Source: Strongyloides papillosus
Taxonomy: Eukaryota; Nematoda; Chromadorea; Rhabditida; Strongyloididae
Direction of reading: 5' to 3'
Assembly: GCA_005656395.1 (NCBI GenBank)
Contig: SRSI01000017.1
Span: 1 to 64,000, forward strand
Length of the DNA: 64,000 nt
Part shown: in pieces, positions 1 through 12,138 of the stretch
How positions within the stretch are numbered: the first letter of the stretch is position 1
Layout: every line of letters begins with the position of its first letter
The notes under the pieces: generated by a model
What the model was told of the DNA's origin: nothing
The model's database searches: none
The model's input: only the letters and a program-made list of their open reading frames with translations
Program-made: the position numbers and the translations under genes

Positions 1-390
1 ATAGTACTTTCAGCTTATTAATTTACGTCTTTATTGTTTTCTAGAATTTTTTTTTAGTTTTTTTAAATTTTTGAGTACAAAAATCGAAAAAGCGCATGTT
101 TTTACTATGCTCATTCGTTTTTTCAAAAAAAATTACCTCTAGAAACAATACTTACTTAAAAAAAAATTAATTGCTAGAGATTTTTAAAAATCAATTTCCT
201 CAACATTCACTCACAGCTGTTGTTTTATATCAAAGTTTTAGGCCAAATAGATTTTTAACATACATTATTTTAGTTGCTCTTTTTGTTAATAAAATAAAAA
301 TGATAGCTGAAATTTTTATTTGTACAAAATTTTTAAAAAATGTTCGACTGACTCAAAAAATGGGACTTAATTTTAGATATCATTAATGAT
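1..390. repeat. Deleted copy of foldback family 1
   Basis: This stretch matches the arms of the large foldback element at about 48.96-50.39 kb. Bases 20 to 120 follow its left arm (the 'tttacgtcttta' block, then 'gagtacaaaaatcgaaaaag'). From about 110 on it follows its right arm (the 'attacctctagaaacaa' block, then 'ttgctctttttgtta', ending with 'tgttcgactgactc'). The copy is therefore a left arm joined almost directly to a right arm, with the tandem core lost. It is clearly diverged. The element may begin before the window. I see no coding function; the short open frame inside it is a by-product of AT-rich sequence. Confidence 0.7.
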
Positions 391-719
391 ATTGACTACA
401 TAGCTAGAATGTTTTTTAATAGATTAAATAAATATCTTCTATCTACTAAATTTATTGATTAAAGTAAAACAAAGTTTTGAATGTCAAAATACTACATGTG
501 ACAATGATGATCAAACTTATTAAGAAGAATCATCTTATGATTTTGAGGATAAATAGATAATTAGTAAACTATTTTCAAAGTCGATATAATTAAATGATTC
601 AGTAATTGGTTGAAAGAGGCACTCTTACAATTGTCTATACAGCGATAGCCGCTTTAACAATATTTTGTCATTATTTTTAAATATTTCTTTAAAATTTCAT
701 TAATTATTGACACTATACT
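391..719. other. AT-rich intergenic DNA
   Basis: I see no gene, RNA gene or clear repeat in this stretch. Confidence 0.5.
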
Positions 720-1155
720 GTGAGTTTCCGGTTCTATCTGAGGATGCTAGCCGGAGAACCTATTAGCAAAGTCAGAGTTAATTTTAACTTCAAAAATGGT
801 CGAACTATGAGGCTTAATTAGGATCTAGAAACACTAAGAGACGAAATAACAAAGATATAAATTTGATGATTTTGGACAAATGTAAAAAAAAAGTGTAATA
901 TAGAAGAAACTTTTATATTTGATGATTTATACCATCGATACATGAGTAAAGCTGAGAATCGAATAGGAGGAATAGGATTCATGGTCAATTCTCTAGAGCG
1001 GCAAAAATGAGAGAGGTAACTCTGGACCTCATAAGAAATTTAAATACTAAATTAAATTTTCCTATTGATATAAGGTTATAAATAAATAAATTGGTTGAAA
1101 GATTAATGTCTGAAATCTTGGGGAAGCCTAATTTCTTAGAGATTCTTTTAAAATA
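720..1155 (+). pseudogene. Possible decayed coding remnant, unidentified
   Basis: This block is less AT-rich than its surroundings. It keeps protein-like stretches in two or three plus-strand frames, for example FDDLYHRYMSKAENRIGG and TLDLIRNLNTKLNFPID, broken by several stops. It ends at a stop near 1153. I do not recognise the family. A remnant of a mobile element is the likeliest origin, but that is inference and could be wrong. Confidence 0.25.
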
Positions 1156-2505
1156 AAATTTTGTTTTTAACTTACCGACATTGTATAACTTTATCTGTAT
1201 GTTCAGCTTTAGAAAGATAAGTTAATAAAACAGTTAAATTACATTGCATATTAGTAACAATAATTTATAATTTATTGTTATGTATTATTAAAATTCTAAT
1301 ATACCTTCTATCATAACTTTTAGATAATAGATAATATGCAAAATTCAAAAACCGTATCTATTGAATTTCATCACCAAATGATCTATACACCTGAATTACA
1401 ATATTTTCTTTAATGTCATATAGTATAATTGATACTTCTAGTTCTTTATCTTTTGTAATTAAGTCTAATGCTATCTGACAATATGTTCCTTTTCTGGGTC
1501 TAATATAATAAAAATAAGTTTTTAAAGATATAGCACAATCTTTGTAATAAAAATACTACACCGAAAATAAAAAATGTAATGTACATATAAAATTTAATAA
1601 ATATTTTGTTTTTTTATTGATAACGACATTTTTTTAAATACAAAATATAAACAATTTAAGAAAAGATCAAGTACAATCATTTGCCAAATATATACCTTCC
1701 ATATCTTTTTGTTTATAATCTAATGTTTAGGAATATCCAAGAAAATAAATGAAATAAATGCTATTCATTTTTCAAATGATATTCTTTAAGAAACAAAAAT
1801 ATCATTCATGGAAATATAAAGATTTTTAAAAAAAATCTTAGAAAATATACATTTTTTAATAAACAAAATTGTACACAATTAAAACAGCGAATGTAAGAGT
1901 TTACTTATATTATTTTTTTTATGAATATAATTACTGAAGGTGTATACTAAAACATTAATAATAGACTATACTCTTCGTTTAAAAAGTTCATCATTTTGAT
2001 AATATTTACATATAATTTTAAAATATAACAAAACCATTACTTTGCTTTTTATATTAAGAAAAAAGCGACTAAGGGAAAGACTATATAATAAAAACGTTTT
2101 ATAATAAACCCTTCGTTATAATAGATTTTGTTTTTGAGTGTTAAGATATATTTAAAGGTCCTTACAAAGTAATTAAACATTTTCATGCGGACAAATTTAT
2201 CATTTAAAAATGTTCTCATACTGGTAGACTTACTGGTAAAGAAAAAATATTTACGACCAATGGGTTAAAAATTATTCCTTTATTATGTATAACTTCTAAT
2301 AAAATATAATACAATATTGTATTGTTACGCACAATGTATACGTAAAATAATTTCACTTGATTATTTTCAATAAATGACATTTTTTACAATTATTCTAACG
2401 AAATAATATATATAAGTGAAAGAAATTTAAATGAAAACTAAGGCATGTGATAATTTTAAAATTTATTTGTTAACAAAAATAACCGGTACAATCAACAATA
2501 ATCTT
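1156..2505. other. AT-rich intergenic DNA
   Basis: No gene or structured repeat is visible. The sequence is dominated by A and T runs. Confidence 0.5.
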
Positions 2506-3495
2506 TTAATTAAAAATTTGAGTCCATTGACCAAGTCTCCAAATGTCAGTTAATTCGGCATAAGCCAGCATTGCAGGTCCGCCTTGACAAGTATTAGGGC
2601 ACGTTATAATGTAAGGCCTCTTGCGTTTTCCGAAAACATTGCGGAAGTTGCACTTGCATTTTTTATTGAAGCAGATCAAAATTCGGATCCTTGATGAAAT
2701 TATAACTTTCTTTAAAAAGTTACAATCGGAGTATGCTACTCCTTTTAATGCTGGAAAATGCTTCAGCATTTCCCTTCCTGCAGGCATTGAATTCCACCAC
2801 AGGAATTCAGCTGACCTGCATGCCACAAACCTCATGTTGATACATGAAGATCTTAAATTGATAGTTAGTACTTTAGTACTGACGTTATTGAACAGGGGTT
2901 GTTGACCCTCTGTAAAGGAATTCAATTCAATTAATTCCCAAGTTTTACTTGTTAAAGTAGTAACCAGTCTGTCATGCAGTCTAGTTTCGTAGGCCTTTAT
3001 CTTGCCTACACTGGCCAAGATTCGCCGGCCTGTTGGTAGTTCGACCATTTCTCGGTCGACTACTTTTCCACTTTTTATCATTTTATTGCCAATTAGGGCA
3101 ATAAGTGGAACACATAATCGTTCAACAGATATTCCACGATGTGAGACTCCTTGCAGTGAATGCTCTGCCAGCAAAGCTGACACCTCACCACAGTACATTG
3201 CCCTAACCAGAGCTTCAAAAGAGAACAGTCTCTTTGGCTTTTTTTTGGTGTCAACTGATGGTTTTCCTTCAGTTCGTGCTTTGACAATTTCTTTCTTTCC
3301 TTCATCAAAATTTTCATTATCAGCTGATAGGTTTCTTTCAGATATTGATTTTGATTCGGTTGATTGTACCCCAACATTAACCAGAGGTATATTGAGAGCT
3401 TCTTGATTTTGTTGCTCCGGATTAATTCTAATTTTATTCAAGTTAGACTTTTGCAATTCTCTTGGAGGAAAATTTAATAGCTCTTCGTCACCCAT
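2506..3495 (-). CDS. Uncharacterised 329-aa single-exon protein
   Basis: This is a complete intronless reading frame with visibly more G+C and more balanced codons than anything within 5 kb. The first 90 or so residues are charged and Ser/Lys/Glu-rich, so probably disordered. The remainder looks folded, with an aliphatic segment around LCVPLIALIGNKMIKSGK and a cysteine-rich C-terminal part in which CFNKKCKC is followed by CPNTC, possibly metal-binding or disulfide-bonded. There is no signal peptide or clear membrane segment. I do not recognise the family. Lack of introns, base composition unlike its surroundings and isolation fit a retrogene or a mobile-element or virus-derived ORF, but that is inference. 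The start is the first ATG of the frame; the stop lies in AT-rich DNA. Confidence 0.6.
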   Translation of the reverse strand: MGDEELLNFPPRELQKSNLNKIRINPEQQNQEALNIPLVNVGVQSTESKSISERNLSADNENFDEGKKEIVKARTEGKPSVDTKKKPKRLFSFEALVRAMYCGEVSALLAEHSLQGVSHRGISVERLCVPLIALIGNKMIKSGKVVDREMVELPTGRRILASVGKIKAYETRLHDRLVTTLTSKTWELIELNSFTEGQQPLFNNVSTKVLTINLRSSCINMRFVACRSAEFLWWNSMPAGREMLKHFPALKGVAYSDCNFLKKVIISSRIRILICFNKKCKCNFRNVFGKRKRPYIITCPNTCQGGPAMLAYAELTDIWRLGQWTQIFN

Positions 3496-6400
3496 GATAG
3501 TGATAAATACAAATGGTACTTATTACGTAAAATTAGTTATTTTATACTCTTATTCGATTAGACGTCTGAAAAGGGGAAAATATACACGCAATTTACAACA
3601 TATGGCATATTTTTTTAAGAAAAAGTACAACATAAACAAACTATTAATATATGTAATGTATTAAAAAAGACTATATATGTATTAGACATATAAAAAAATG
3701 TCCAATCACTAAGGATTAGAATGAATTAATCATTCTCAGCACAAATATTCAACAATTAATTTTTTATAATAATTATTTTAAAAAAATATTAACTAGGAAT
3801 AAAAGAAGAACAGCTAGATAAAGATATTAAAAAATCAGAAAAGGTTATATAATAGTAGGAAACTGAAAAGATTCAAAAGACAATGAGCATATCTATTTGG
3901 AGAAGATTATTAATGATCAATCGTCATGTGGGGAACACTCTGATAAAACAATATGTAATAGTAGTAATGTCGATTTTTATTTGAAAAAAACGATATTCTG
4001 TTAATCATTGAACAAAATGTCATAAAATGTACTCATATAACTAAACAAGCTTTTATACATCTAAATAAATACAACATTAAAAACATACTAGAAGAAGGAA
4101 AACATTTTTCTTCGTAATTATATTAGTTTCGTTAAAGTTAAAATTTCAAGATTTTAAAAGAAAATATGCAAATACGTAATTGTTAATGAAAGATATTAGT
4201 TTATAAATGGTATCATGAAAATTAATTCACAATACTTTACAAAACACTTAGATATACATAAGGTAGCTGAAAAATGGATATAAACGCCCATGAAAGACGT
4301 TGGCGAAAAATAAATTATATATACTATAGAAAACCATAATATATGTTCATAATATAATTTTATTAACATTGTAATTCATATACTTATAAAAGGTTGTCTA
4401 ATATTCTTAACACTAGTTTATTTGTTAAGAGGAAAGCAATTCTATAAAAAAAACTTATAGAAATCACTTAATCAATTTTAATAAAATGGCATAATTTGTA
4501 TATTAAATTATCATTTTATAAAATTATGCCATAACTTAGGTATTTACATTTAATAACACTTTTAAATTAATAAATTTTAAATTTCTGTGTATAAAGAAAT
4601 GATTAGCATTAAATTAGCAGCACTATGAAATTTTTTCTAGTACTTTAAGCCTACTCTTAGAAAATTTGCTTCTAAATATGTATCCTGATGAATCACTATC
4701 TAAGAACGTCAGGATTCTTTTTATTTTTAGCATTTGAAACAATGTGCACATATTATTATACAAGTTATGTGCTAATTTATAAAAAAAAAGACATATGTTT
4801 CATTTTGACCGTATATATATCTTTGTTATGAAAACTATACACTTTATAAAAGTGTATCGTATCTTTTTCATAATCAATACGATATTTATTTATACTTTGC
4901 TATTAAAAATGAAAAAAAAATTTTATCATCAAAGTGATACAAGTCTGCTATTTTATTTATGATTACACAATTATATTTATAACAACAGTTTTTAATTACA
5001 AAGATAATTAATATTTTACGGTATAAATTTTTTCATATTTAGCTTAAAATAAAATATTTTTATAATAGTTAAATTAAAAAAGTAGATAAAGTATATTTAT
5101 AGAAAAACAACTTTAAAAAAAAGTTAATTGGCATTGTAATCGTGAAACAGATAGTAAATCCTTAAAGAACTCTTAAAATAACACAATGATATTTAAATAG
5201 ATAACGTTAAGTAAAGATAAATAAAGATAAAAGTGACATTTTTTTACTACAATAATTTTTTAAAACAAATGTAAAAAATGAATAATTTTTATTTTTTGAT
5301 TCATTGTATAATCTGTTGAAAAGGTGGTACTATGTCTAATACTACCTCCGAATTGACACAGCATAAATTTTGTCTTTATAAAAATTACAAATTTTATATT
5401 TTGTTAACTGAATTAAACTTAATATGAGATATGCAAAAAATATTACTACAATAATTGTTGATAAACATAAAAGAAACAGTAATGATTAAAAATAATTTAG
5501 ATATATTAAATTATTACAATTATGAATGATTTGTAATTCTAGAAAATTTAAAAGTTATGAAATTTTATAATTTGGATTTTTCTATAGATTCAATTAAATA
5601 GTAAAAAAAGCTTTGATAAGTCACTATTTTATTTATTTAAATAAAATTAGAGGATATTATTAGGTTTTAAACATAAAACAAATCAAATTCATGAAAGAAT
5701 TAATGTATTTGTACAAGTAAATGTTACAGCATAAAGGGTATTTCAAAAAATACCTGACTCCATTGAGCATCAATAACCTTTCTTATACCTTTAGAATGCT
5801 ATGATATTACTTATATTTTATAATGTAACCTGTTTTCTACAACACTTTTAAAGATCGTTTTGTATCTTAAGTTTAAATATAGTTTTAGAGATTTATATAG
5901 ATATAATTTTTTAATTGATCTTTTTATTAAAAAATAAATATTTGTCTGACAAAAACTATCGTAACTTTTATATTTTTTAATAATTTTCTCAACAACAGTT
6001 AATTGATATCCAACTTCTTTTTCCATAAATTATATAAGAATTTACCATGTTAAATCAATTATAAATAAATTTATAAACTATTAAGCATTATACGTTTTTG
6101 TTCATTGTAGGAAAAAGTTAATATAAATTTTCATAACTACTAAGAAATTTATTAAAGAATGAAAAGAAATAGCTAAATAGTATTATTCATTACAATATTT
6201 CAAAATTTTAAATGCCTGTAATTAAATTATAATACTTGATTATTTTAAATAAAAAATGAATATTATTATTGTAAAATTTGAATATAATTTTAATATTTAT
6301 ACGTGTTAAATTAAGTGGATAACATCATTTTATAAAATTTTATTACTTGCTTATTAGTAACTATTATCAAACTTATATTATTTTTGAAATTTCTAAACTT

Positions 6401-8570
6401 ATCATTGCTAATGAATTATATAAAAATGCTTACTACAAAAAATCTATAACTCTACTTATAATTGACTTTTAATAATGCTTCTTTTTATACTTTATATAAT
6501 AATTTGGCTATAAAATAACTGTACATTGTAGAAATAATATCGCCTATTAAGAAAAGTATGTTTATTTTTTCTAATAAAAAAGTATAGGAAAAATAACACA
6601 TATGTTAATCTCTATAACTTTTTTAACATATGATTTAAAAACGATCGTAAAAGATATTATAAAAAACAAGTGATACCATCAAACAGGAAACAAAATTATA
6701 AAACTTTATAAGTATAGAAAAAATTATGATGCTTAATTTCTTTGCTTATCATTTTTGTACATTCTGTACAAAAAGATTATAAACTAAATTATCTAAAGAA
6801 TATATACAATATTATCTTAAACATTTAAAAAAGTGTAACTTTTTATAATATTATACTCATCTAGTAGTTTAAATTCTTTTCTACAACAAATTTTAGGAAT
6901 AGTTTATGGATATTAATTTTTAATAAAGTCACGAAATAGCAATCTTTATATTTTTAATAGTGGAAATAATTTTTTTTAAATCATTTTCATTAAAAACTAA
7001 AAGCAAATATGCAACTACAATTTCTAATTAATGATATTTTGTATAATTAAATATTTGTTGCTCTTCATTATTACAAATATGGATATTTTTGAATATCTAA
7101 ACTTGTTAGTTTGAAAATTATTAAAAATTATCATTATAAAAGCATTCATAACACTACTTGCAATTAATATCTAATAGCGGATCTTAAAATATGTTGTAAA
7201 AAAGAATTTAGACTACTAGATAAATGTAATATTATGGAAAATTATTATTTTTAAAAAAAGTTACATTAATTTGAAGAATTAAGAAATTTCAAAATTCTTG
7301 TAGAAAAATAGGAATCATATAAACACATATAATTATATTACAAGTTAAGATTTTACCATTTATCTTAAAAAAAATTTTTAATGTGATTTCAAGCTTTAAG
7401 ATAGATATAAAATCATAAAAACATACTTACATTAGAAAAACTAGACCTTTTTAATAGTCATGATGACGAAATTGTCATCCACAACATTTAAAATTTTTCT
7501 TTGTTTTATAAACATGTAGGAATTTTTACTGGATAATTTCCACATCCGACATTTGAATTAAGAACATTACAAATTTTATACTCAATCCTAAAAAACTTTT
7601 AAATCTATAACTGTATTGAATTTAAAAAGCTCTGAATATTTTAATAATATTCATTATGAATAAAATTAAATACTTCTTTACGCTAACAATATTATAACGT
7701 TATACAACTTTTTAGATTTATTTTGTTATTAATAGAATTATGAATAAAAATATTTACTTTTTATTTCTAATATTTTAATAGGAGCCTTATTGGTCTTCAT
7801 TCAGAATTTAATAAAAAAACTTCTAGCTTGCTTTACTTAGATTATAGTAAATTCAAACAAATTCTGATTTATTGGTTTAGTTTCTGCACAGTTGACTGTA
7901 GTTTATAAAGTTCTATTTGACATTGTTGTATTAAAAATAATTAATTAAACAAAATATACAAGAAATTACAATATTTGAGGTATGGAATTTGAAAGTAAAG
8001 ATTAATATCAAATATTTTATCTTGGCTATGCACATTTTAATATTTATATTTGTGATCACCCTGCAATGTTAATTTTATACATTTTTAAAGTTCAAAATAT
8101 CTTAAACTTTTTTTGCAATAAACTATATATCTTTTAATGCGTTGGTTTTCATGAATTTAATTGTTTATTAACATAAAAATTATTTTTTTACTACACACAA
8201 ATTTTTTTTCATTATTTTGCGAACTAAATTTGACAAAATGCAGACCAATTTATCAATTCACTGATCACCTTTTCAAAATGTGGGCTATGTAAATGCATAA
8301 TATAAATAATTTTTGAATGAATTATTGTTTAATTTTTATATTTTACAATTTTTGATTTTTAAATAAAATGTTATTTTTTATATTTATACAATTATATTTT
8401 TTTTAATTTCTGTAATTTATAATAAATTTCGTCAAAAGTTTAGTTTATTTTAAAAACATAAGTAAAGTCACATAAGGAATTATATCCTACAACACCATGA
8501 GTCTACTTTTAAATATTCAATTAATGATTGTAGAAATACTAGAAGAATAATTGAAAAAATTTTTTGATTT
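3496..8570. other. 5-kb gene-free AT-rich region
   Basis: I find no convincing coding exon, RNA gene or transposon. One small perfect inverted repeat (atggcataattt / aaattatgccat) lies near 4484-4532. The short frames present are AT-rich and have no protein-like composition. Confidence 0.5.
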
Positions 8571-9110
8571 GCTTCCTAACAATATCTTAAGCAAGTATTA
8601 GAAAATATATTTATAAGATATAGGTTTTGGCGTCCCCCTTTCAAACAATTCCCAATGCCCTCTGAATCACCAACCGACTTCAGACCTTTATTACAATCAA
8701 CTTTTATTGACCCAAACTTTACAATATTACTCACAAAGATAAGATTACACAAAATAAAGTATAGTGAAGTAAAGTGGCCACCTAGGGATAACATTTATTA
8801 ATTACAAAATTATACTTACTTATACTTATCCTTCGATCTCTTAACAATTCCTGAGATCTCCCTCAACCGTCTATGAAACCCCTAGTGGTCTACAAATACA
8901 AAATATTAAAATTACAATATAATTAAGATAATTAATAACATTACAATATAACACGACATACATATAAAATTTTGATTACATAAAAAACGACTATTACTAT
9001 TACCAAAGTTAAGAAAATGAATAATTTGATGACTCTCGCCACCTTTTATAATAACAAAAACAATGTTCTCGAATTTTCCAAACAGTTTCCCAACTGTCAT
9101 ATTTTACTTA
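8571..9110 (-). pseudogene. Possible gene remnant in a GC-richer block
   Basis: This half kilobase has more G+C than its flanks. On the minus strand it has open stretches including MTVGKLFGKFENIVFVIIKG (from 9100) and VDCNKGLKSVGDSEGIGN (around 8660). It also has motifs that could be short introns: a GTAAG near 8816 with CCTAG near 8790, and TTTGTAG near 8893. The middle block between these motifs has stops in all three frames, so I cannot build an intact gene. It may be a decayed gene, a spliced non-coding RNA or a mobile-element fragment. No family is recognised. Confidence 0.25.
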
Positions 9111-10937
9111 TTAAATTTTTCAAAAATTAAGGAAATCATTTTAAAATTTACAACCATTTCTATTTTATTTAATTGTTTGTGAAAAATAAATAATTACTTA
9201 ATTGTGTAGTTTGTTAATTTATTTATATTATATTTTACTAGTAATAAAACAGTACTTTTTAATTTTTATAAAAGATTTACTCTAACCGATTTTTTTAATT
9301 TCTTTTTTTTATTTTACTAGGCGTCACTTAATTTAAATTTGTGATGATTTTTCTTCATTCTAATAATCTGAGAATTCGTTGTGTGTGGTAAGAAATCTAA
9401 TTTAAAATAAAACTAAAGCAATTATGTAATTTTTTTTACTAATATTTTTTTATCTGTACATTAAATTTTGACGAAAAAAAAACAAATCTTGATTTTTATA
9501 TTAACACATTGTTAATTATAAAAACAGTGCCTTAACTATTTAATAATTTTCTACTATTAATTATATTAAAAAATTAAACAATTGCAGCTGGTATTATGAT
9601 AATAATTCTTTATTTGATTATTAGAGAGAAAACATGGAAATTATTTGTAAAAAAGCTATTTATATGAAAAATACATTTTAATAAGAACATTATAACATTT
9701 GTCTAATTAAAATAACGTCTCTTTTATAATAATCAATGCGATAATATAGTAGTTAAAATTGACTTTCTTCCGTATTTGTCAAAAAATAATTAATTACTTT
9801 TAAATATTCCGAGTATAAATCGTTTATACTTTAAATATTTTGTTTTGTTATTTAATGCTACATTATTTTGATTAATATCATTTGCAAAACAATTTAATTA
9901 CGTGCAAAAAAAAATTACTTAAAATTTCTTCATAAAGAGATTTTAAATTTTAAAAATCTAAAAAACATATATTTTTTTAAGTTTGCATATTATATTAATG
10001 CTATTGCCAAGAAATCTTCCCCTGAAAATCTACCCTAACTTTTATGAAAGACAAAACTTTGTGTCAAAACATACAATACCACATTGCAAGCATTGTTTGA
10101 AATACATAACTTGACTTAGTGAATATTTAGCAATTGTTTTTATCGTTAGAATTTAAGAATTAAAACGTTACTTAGAAATTAAATGTTTCCTTAAATTTAA
10201 AACTTCAGACATTATAAATATAGTTTTTAAAACTATGCAAAAATATATAATCTAAAAATAAAAAATTATAGTTAAAATAAAAGTTAAATTTGTATAAAAG
10301 GTTTGTAGGATATAAATATATTTTAGAAATCAAATTATGTTTACTATAATTTTAGCGTAACGCACAAATATCTCCTCTCCAATGATTTCTGTTATTATAC
10401 TTTAAAAGGGTCAACTATTTAATAAATTATATATTTTTATGATTTGTTTTTTCTAAAAACAATTGCGAGTACTGAATATATAAAGGTTAAATAAATATGG
10501 AACTTACATTTGATTATTTTAATGTGTTTTCAAAAAAAGGCATAGTTATAAACGATCATTTTTAAATGCGGTCTGGATAGAAAAAAATGTTTTTTGGTTA
10601 CTTTAAAAACAATTCTTCGTTTTTCGAAGCAATTTATTAAATTTTTTTTAATTGTAAAAGTACCTTTAGAATTTTATTTATATAACAATTTTTAACTGTA
10701 AAATATTGATTTCCAAAAATACTTCTGTAAAATTTTTTACTTTAAAAATACAAAGATAAGTAGTTATAAAAAAATTTGTTTATAAAACACTATACTATTT
10801 TAAATACTTATAAATTTTTGAATTCATTTCTTAACTCTTTTTTTACCCAAAATAAAATTGTTTAAATATTTGCTGTACATTAACTTTTTTGTCAAAAAAG
10901 CTCCCTTAAAAATAAGACTAATTTTATTACTGGTTAT
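9111..10937. other. AT-rich intergenic DNA
   Basis: No supported feature. Homopolymer A and T tracts dominate. Confidence 0.5.
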
Positions 10938-10946
10938 CTCAAAAAT

Positions 10947-12129
10947 GGATGTACATTTTGTCCGCCACTATATGCATGGAAAACGCCACTATATGCATGA
11001 AAAACGCCACTATATGCATAAAAATCGCCACTGCTGTATCTGACGAAAACGCCACTATATGCATTAATACCGCCACTATATATAACATGAACGTCAATTT
11101 GCATAAAGAAAAAATCTAAAATTGTAATTATTTTTAAAGCAATATAATATATATATATATGATATCAATAATAATGTCTTTAATTTTTTTTCAATATGAC
11201 GAGCAAACAGTCATCATTTTTTCCTTACTTTTCCACAATTAATAAAGAGGAGTATGAAAATAAAATCGCTTCAGAAAGTATGAGGAAAAAAACAACAAAA
11301 GGTGAATTCTGTTATTATGTATGTAAAAAAGAAAAGTGTAAAAGGCGTTTTCGTACTACTTTCATCCCTACTGCTAACATATATATAATATCATCAAATA
11401 GTAAGTTTAAAAAGGCTGTTTGATAATGTTTTTTAGACGTTAGTCATAATGAAAGTTGCTTTGAATCTAAGAAATTTACTATTGACGAGTAAACTAAAAA
11501 AGTAGTATTGGACATGTATTCTTCAAATGCAACACCTTCACAAATTGAAGTTTTTCTTCGTTCTGTAAGTTAACAAACAAATATTTTGGTATTGTTTTTA
11601 CTTTTAGCAACAATTTACGTTAAACTTGTCATTACAACAAATAAGAAATATATGTTTACCAACAATAAAAAAGATACAAATTCTACTGATCATGTAAGAG
11701 ATATAATTAAAAAAATTAAACAAGAAAATGAAGTTAAAGTCATTTATGATAACATTGATATAGAAGCAAATCATGGTCTACAATTCAAGATTTTCAGAAA
11801 TTGATTTCAATAGGATATTTAAATGATGGCACAATGTGCACTTGTATGGTTAATGGTATTCAATGTGCTCACATAAAATATACTTTTGATGATATACCTC
11901 ATGAAATTATCTCAAAACCATTAAAAGTAAGGAAAAAAAGAAAAAATATGGGATATGCATTGGAATATTAATTATTAGATTATTATAATATTTATATTTT
12001 TTTATTTATTAAATAAATTTTTGATTGGATTTTTTCGAAGTGGCGCAAATAATGCATATAGTGGCGGTTTTGTATACAATTAAGGTGGCGCACAATAATG
12101 CATATAGTGGCGCGATTTCTAATACATCC
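10947..12129. mobile_element. Mutator-like (MULE) DNA transposon, decayed, 1.18 kb
   Basis: The element is flanked by an exact 9-bp direct repeat CTCAAAAAT (10938-10946 and 12130-12138), the target-site duplication length expected for Mutator-like elements. Its ends are inverted: both begin GGATGTA and lead into the unit CGCCACTATATGCAT. Inside the left end this unit recurs about five times (10962-11080). In the right end its reverse complement recurs twice (12050-12115). The interior holds a broken plus-strand frame with a FLYWCH-like zinc-finger signature, a domain often found with MULE transposases. No transposase catalytic core is visible, so it is a non-autonomous or internally deleted copy. 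Confidence 0.8.
11196..11970 (+). pseudogene. FLYWCH-like zinc-finger ORF of the MULE, broken
   Basis: The frame starts MTSKQSSFFPYFSTINKEEY. It contains a Cys..Cys pair in FCYYVCKKEKCKRRFRT, followed after a stop by VSHNESCFESKKFTIDE, giving the C..C..H-x-E/H spacing of a FLYWCH finger. Further downstream, still on the plus strand but with frame changes, comes a region ending GYLNDGTMCTCMVNGIQCAH. There are in-frame stops at 11421 and near 11490 and further breaks after 11800. FLYWCH assignment rests on the spacing and the KCKRRFRT block, with no database search. The protein would have been a DNA-binding part of the element, now dead. Confidence 0.5.
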
Positions 12130-12138
12130 CTCAAAAAT

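Noticed and set aside
171..386. 71-codon plus-strand frame at the window start
   Set aside because: It lies wholly inside the diverged foldback family 1 copy and has no protein-like features.
2621..3406. Plus-strand frames of 94 and 134 codons opposite the 329-aa ORF
   Set aside because: Antisense shadows of the longer minus-strand frame, which has the more protein-like composition.
11140..11165. TA microsatellite (tatatatatat) as a possible functional element
   Set aside because: Simple repeat expected in DNA of this composition.
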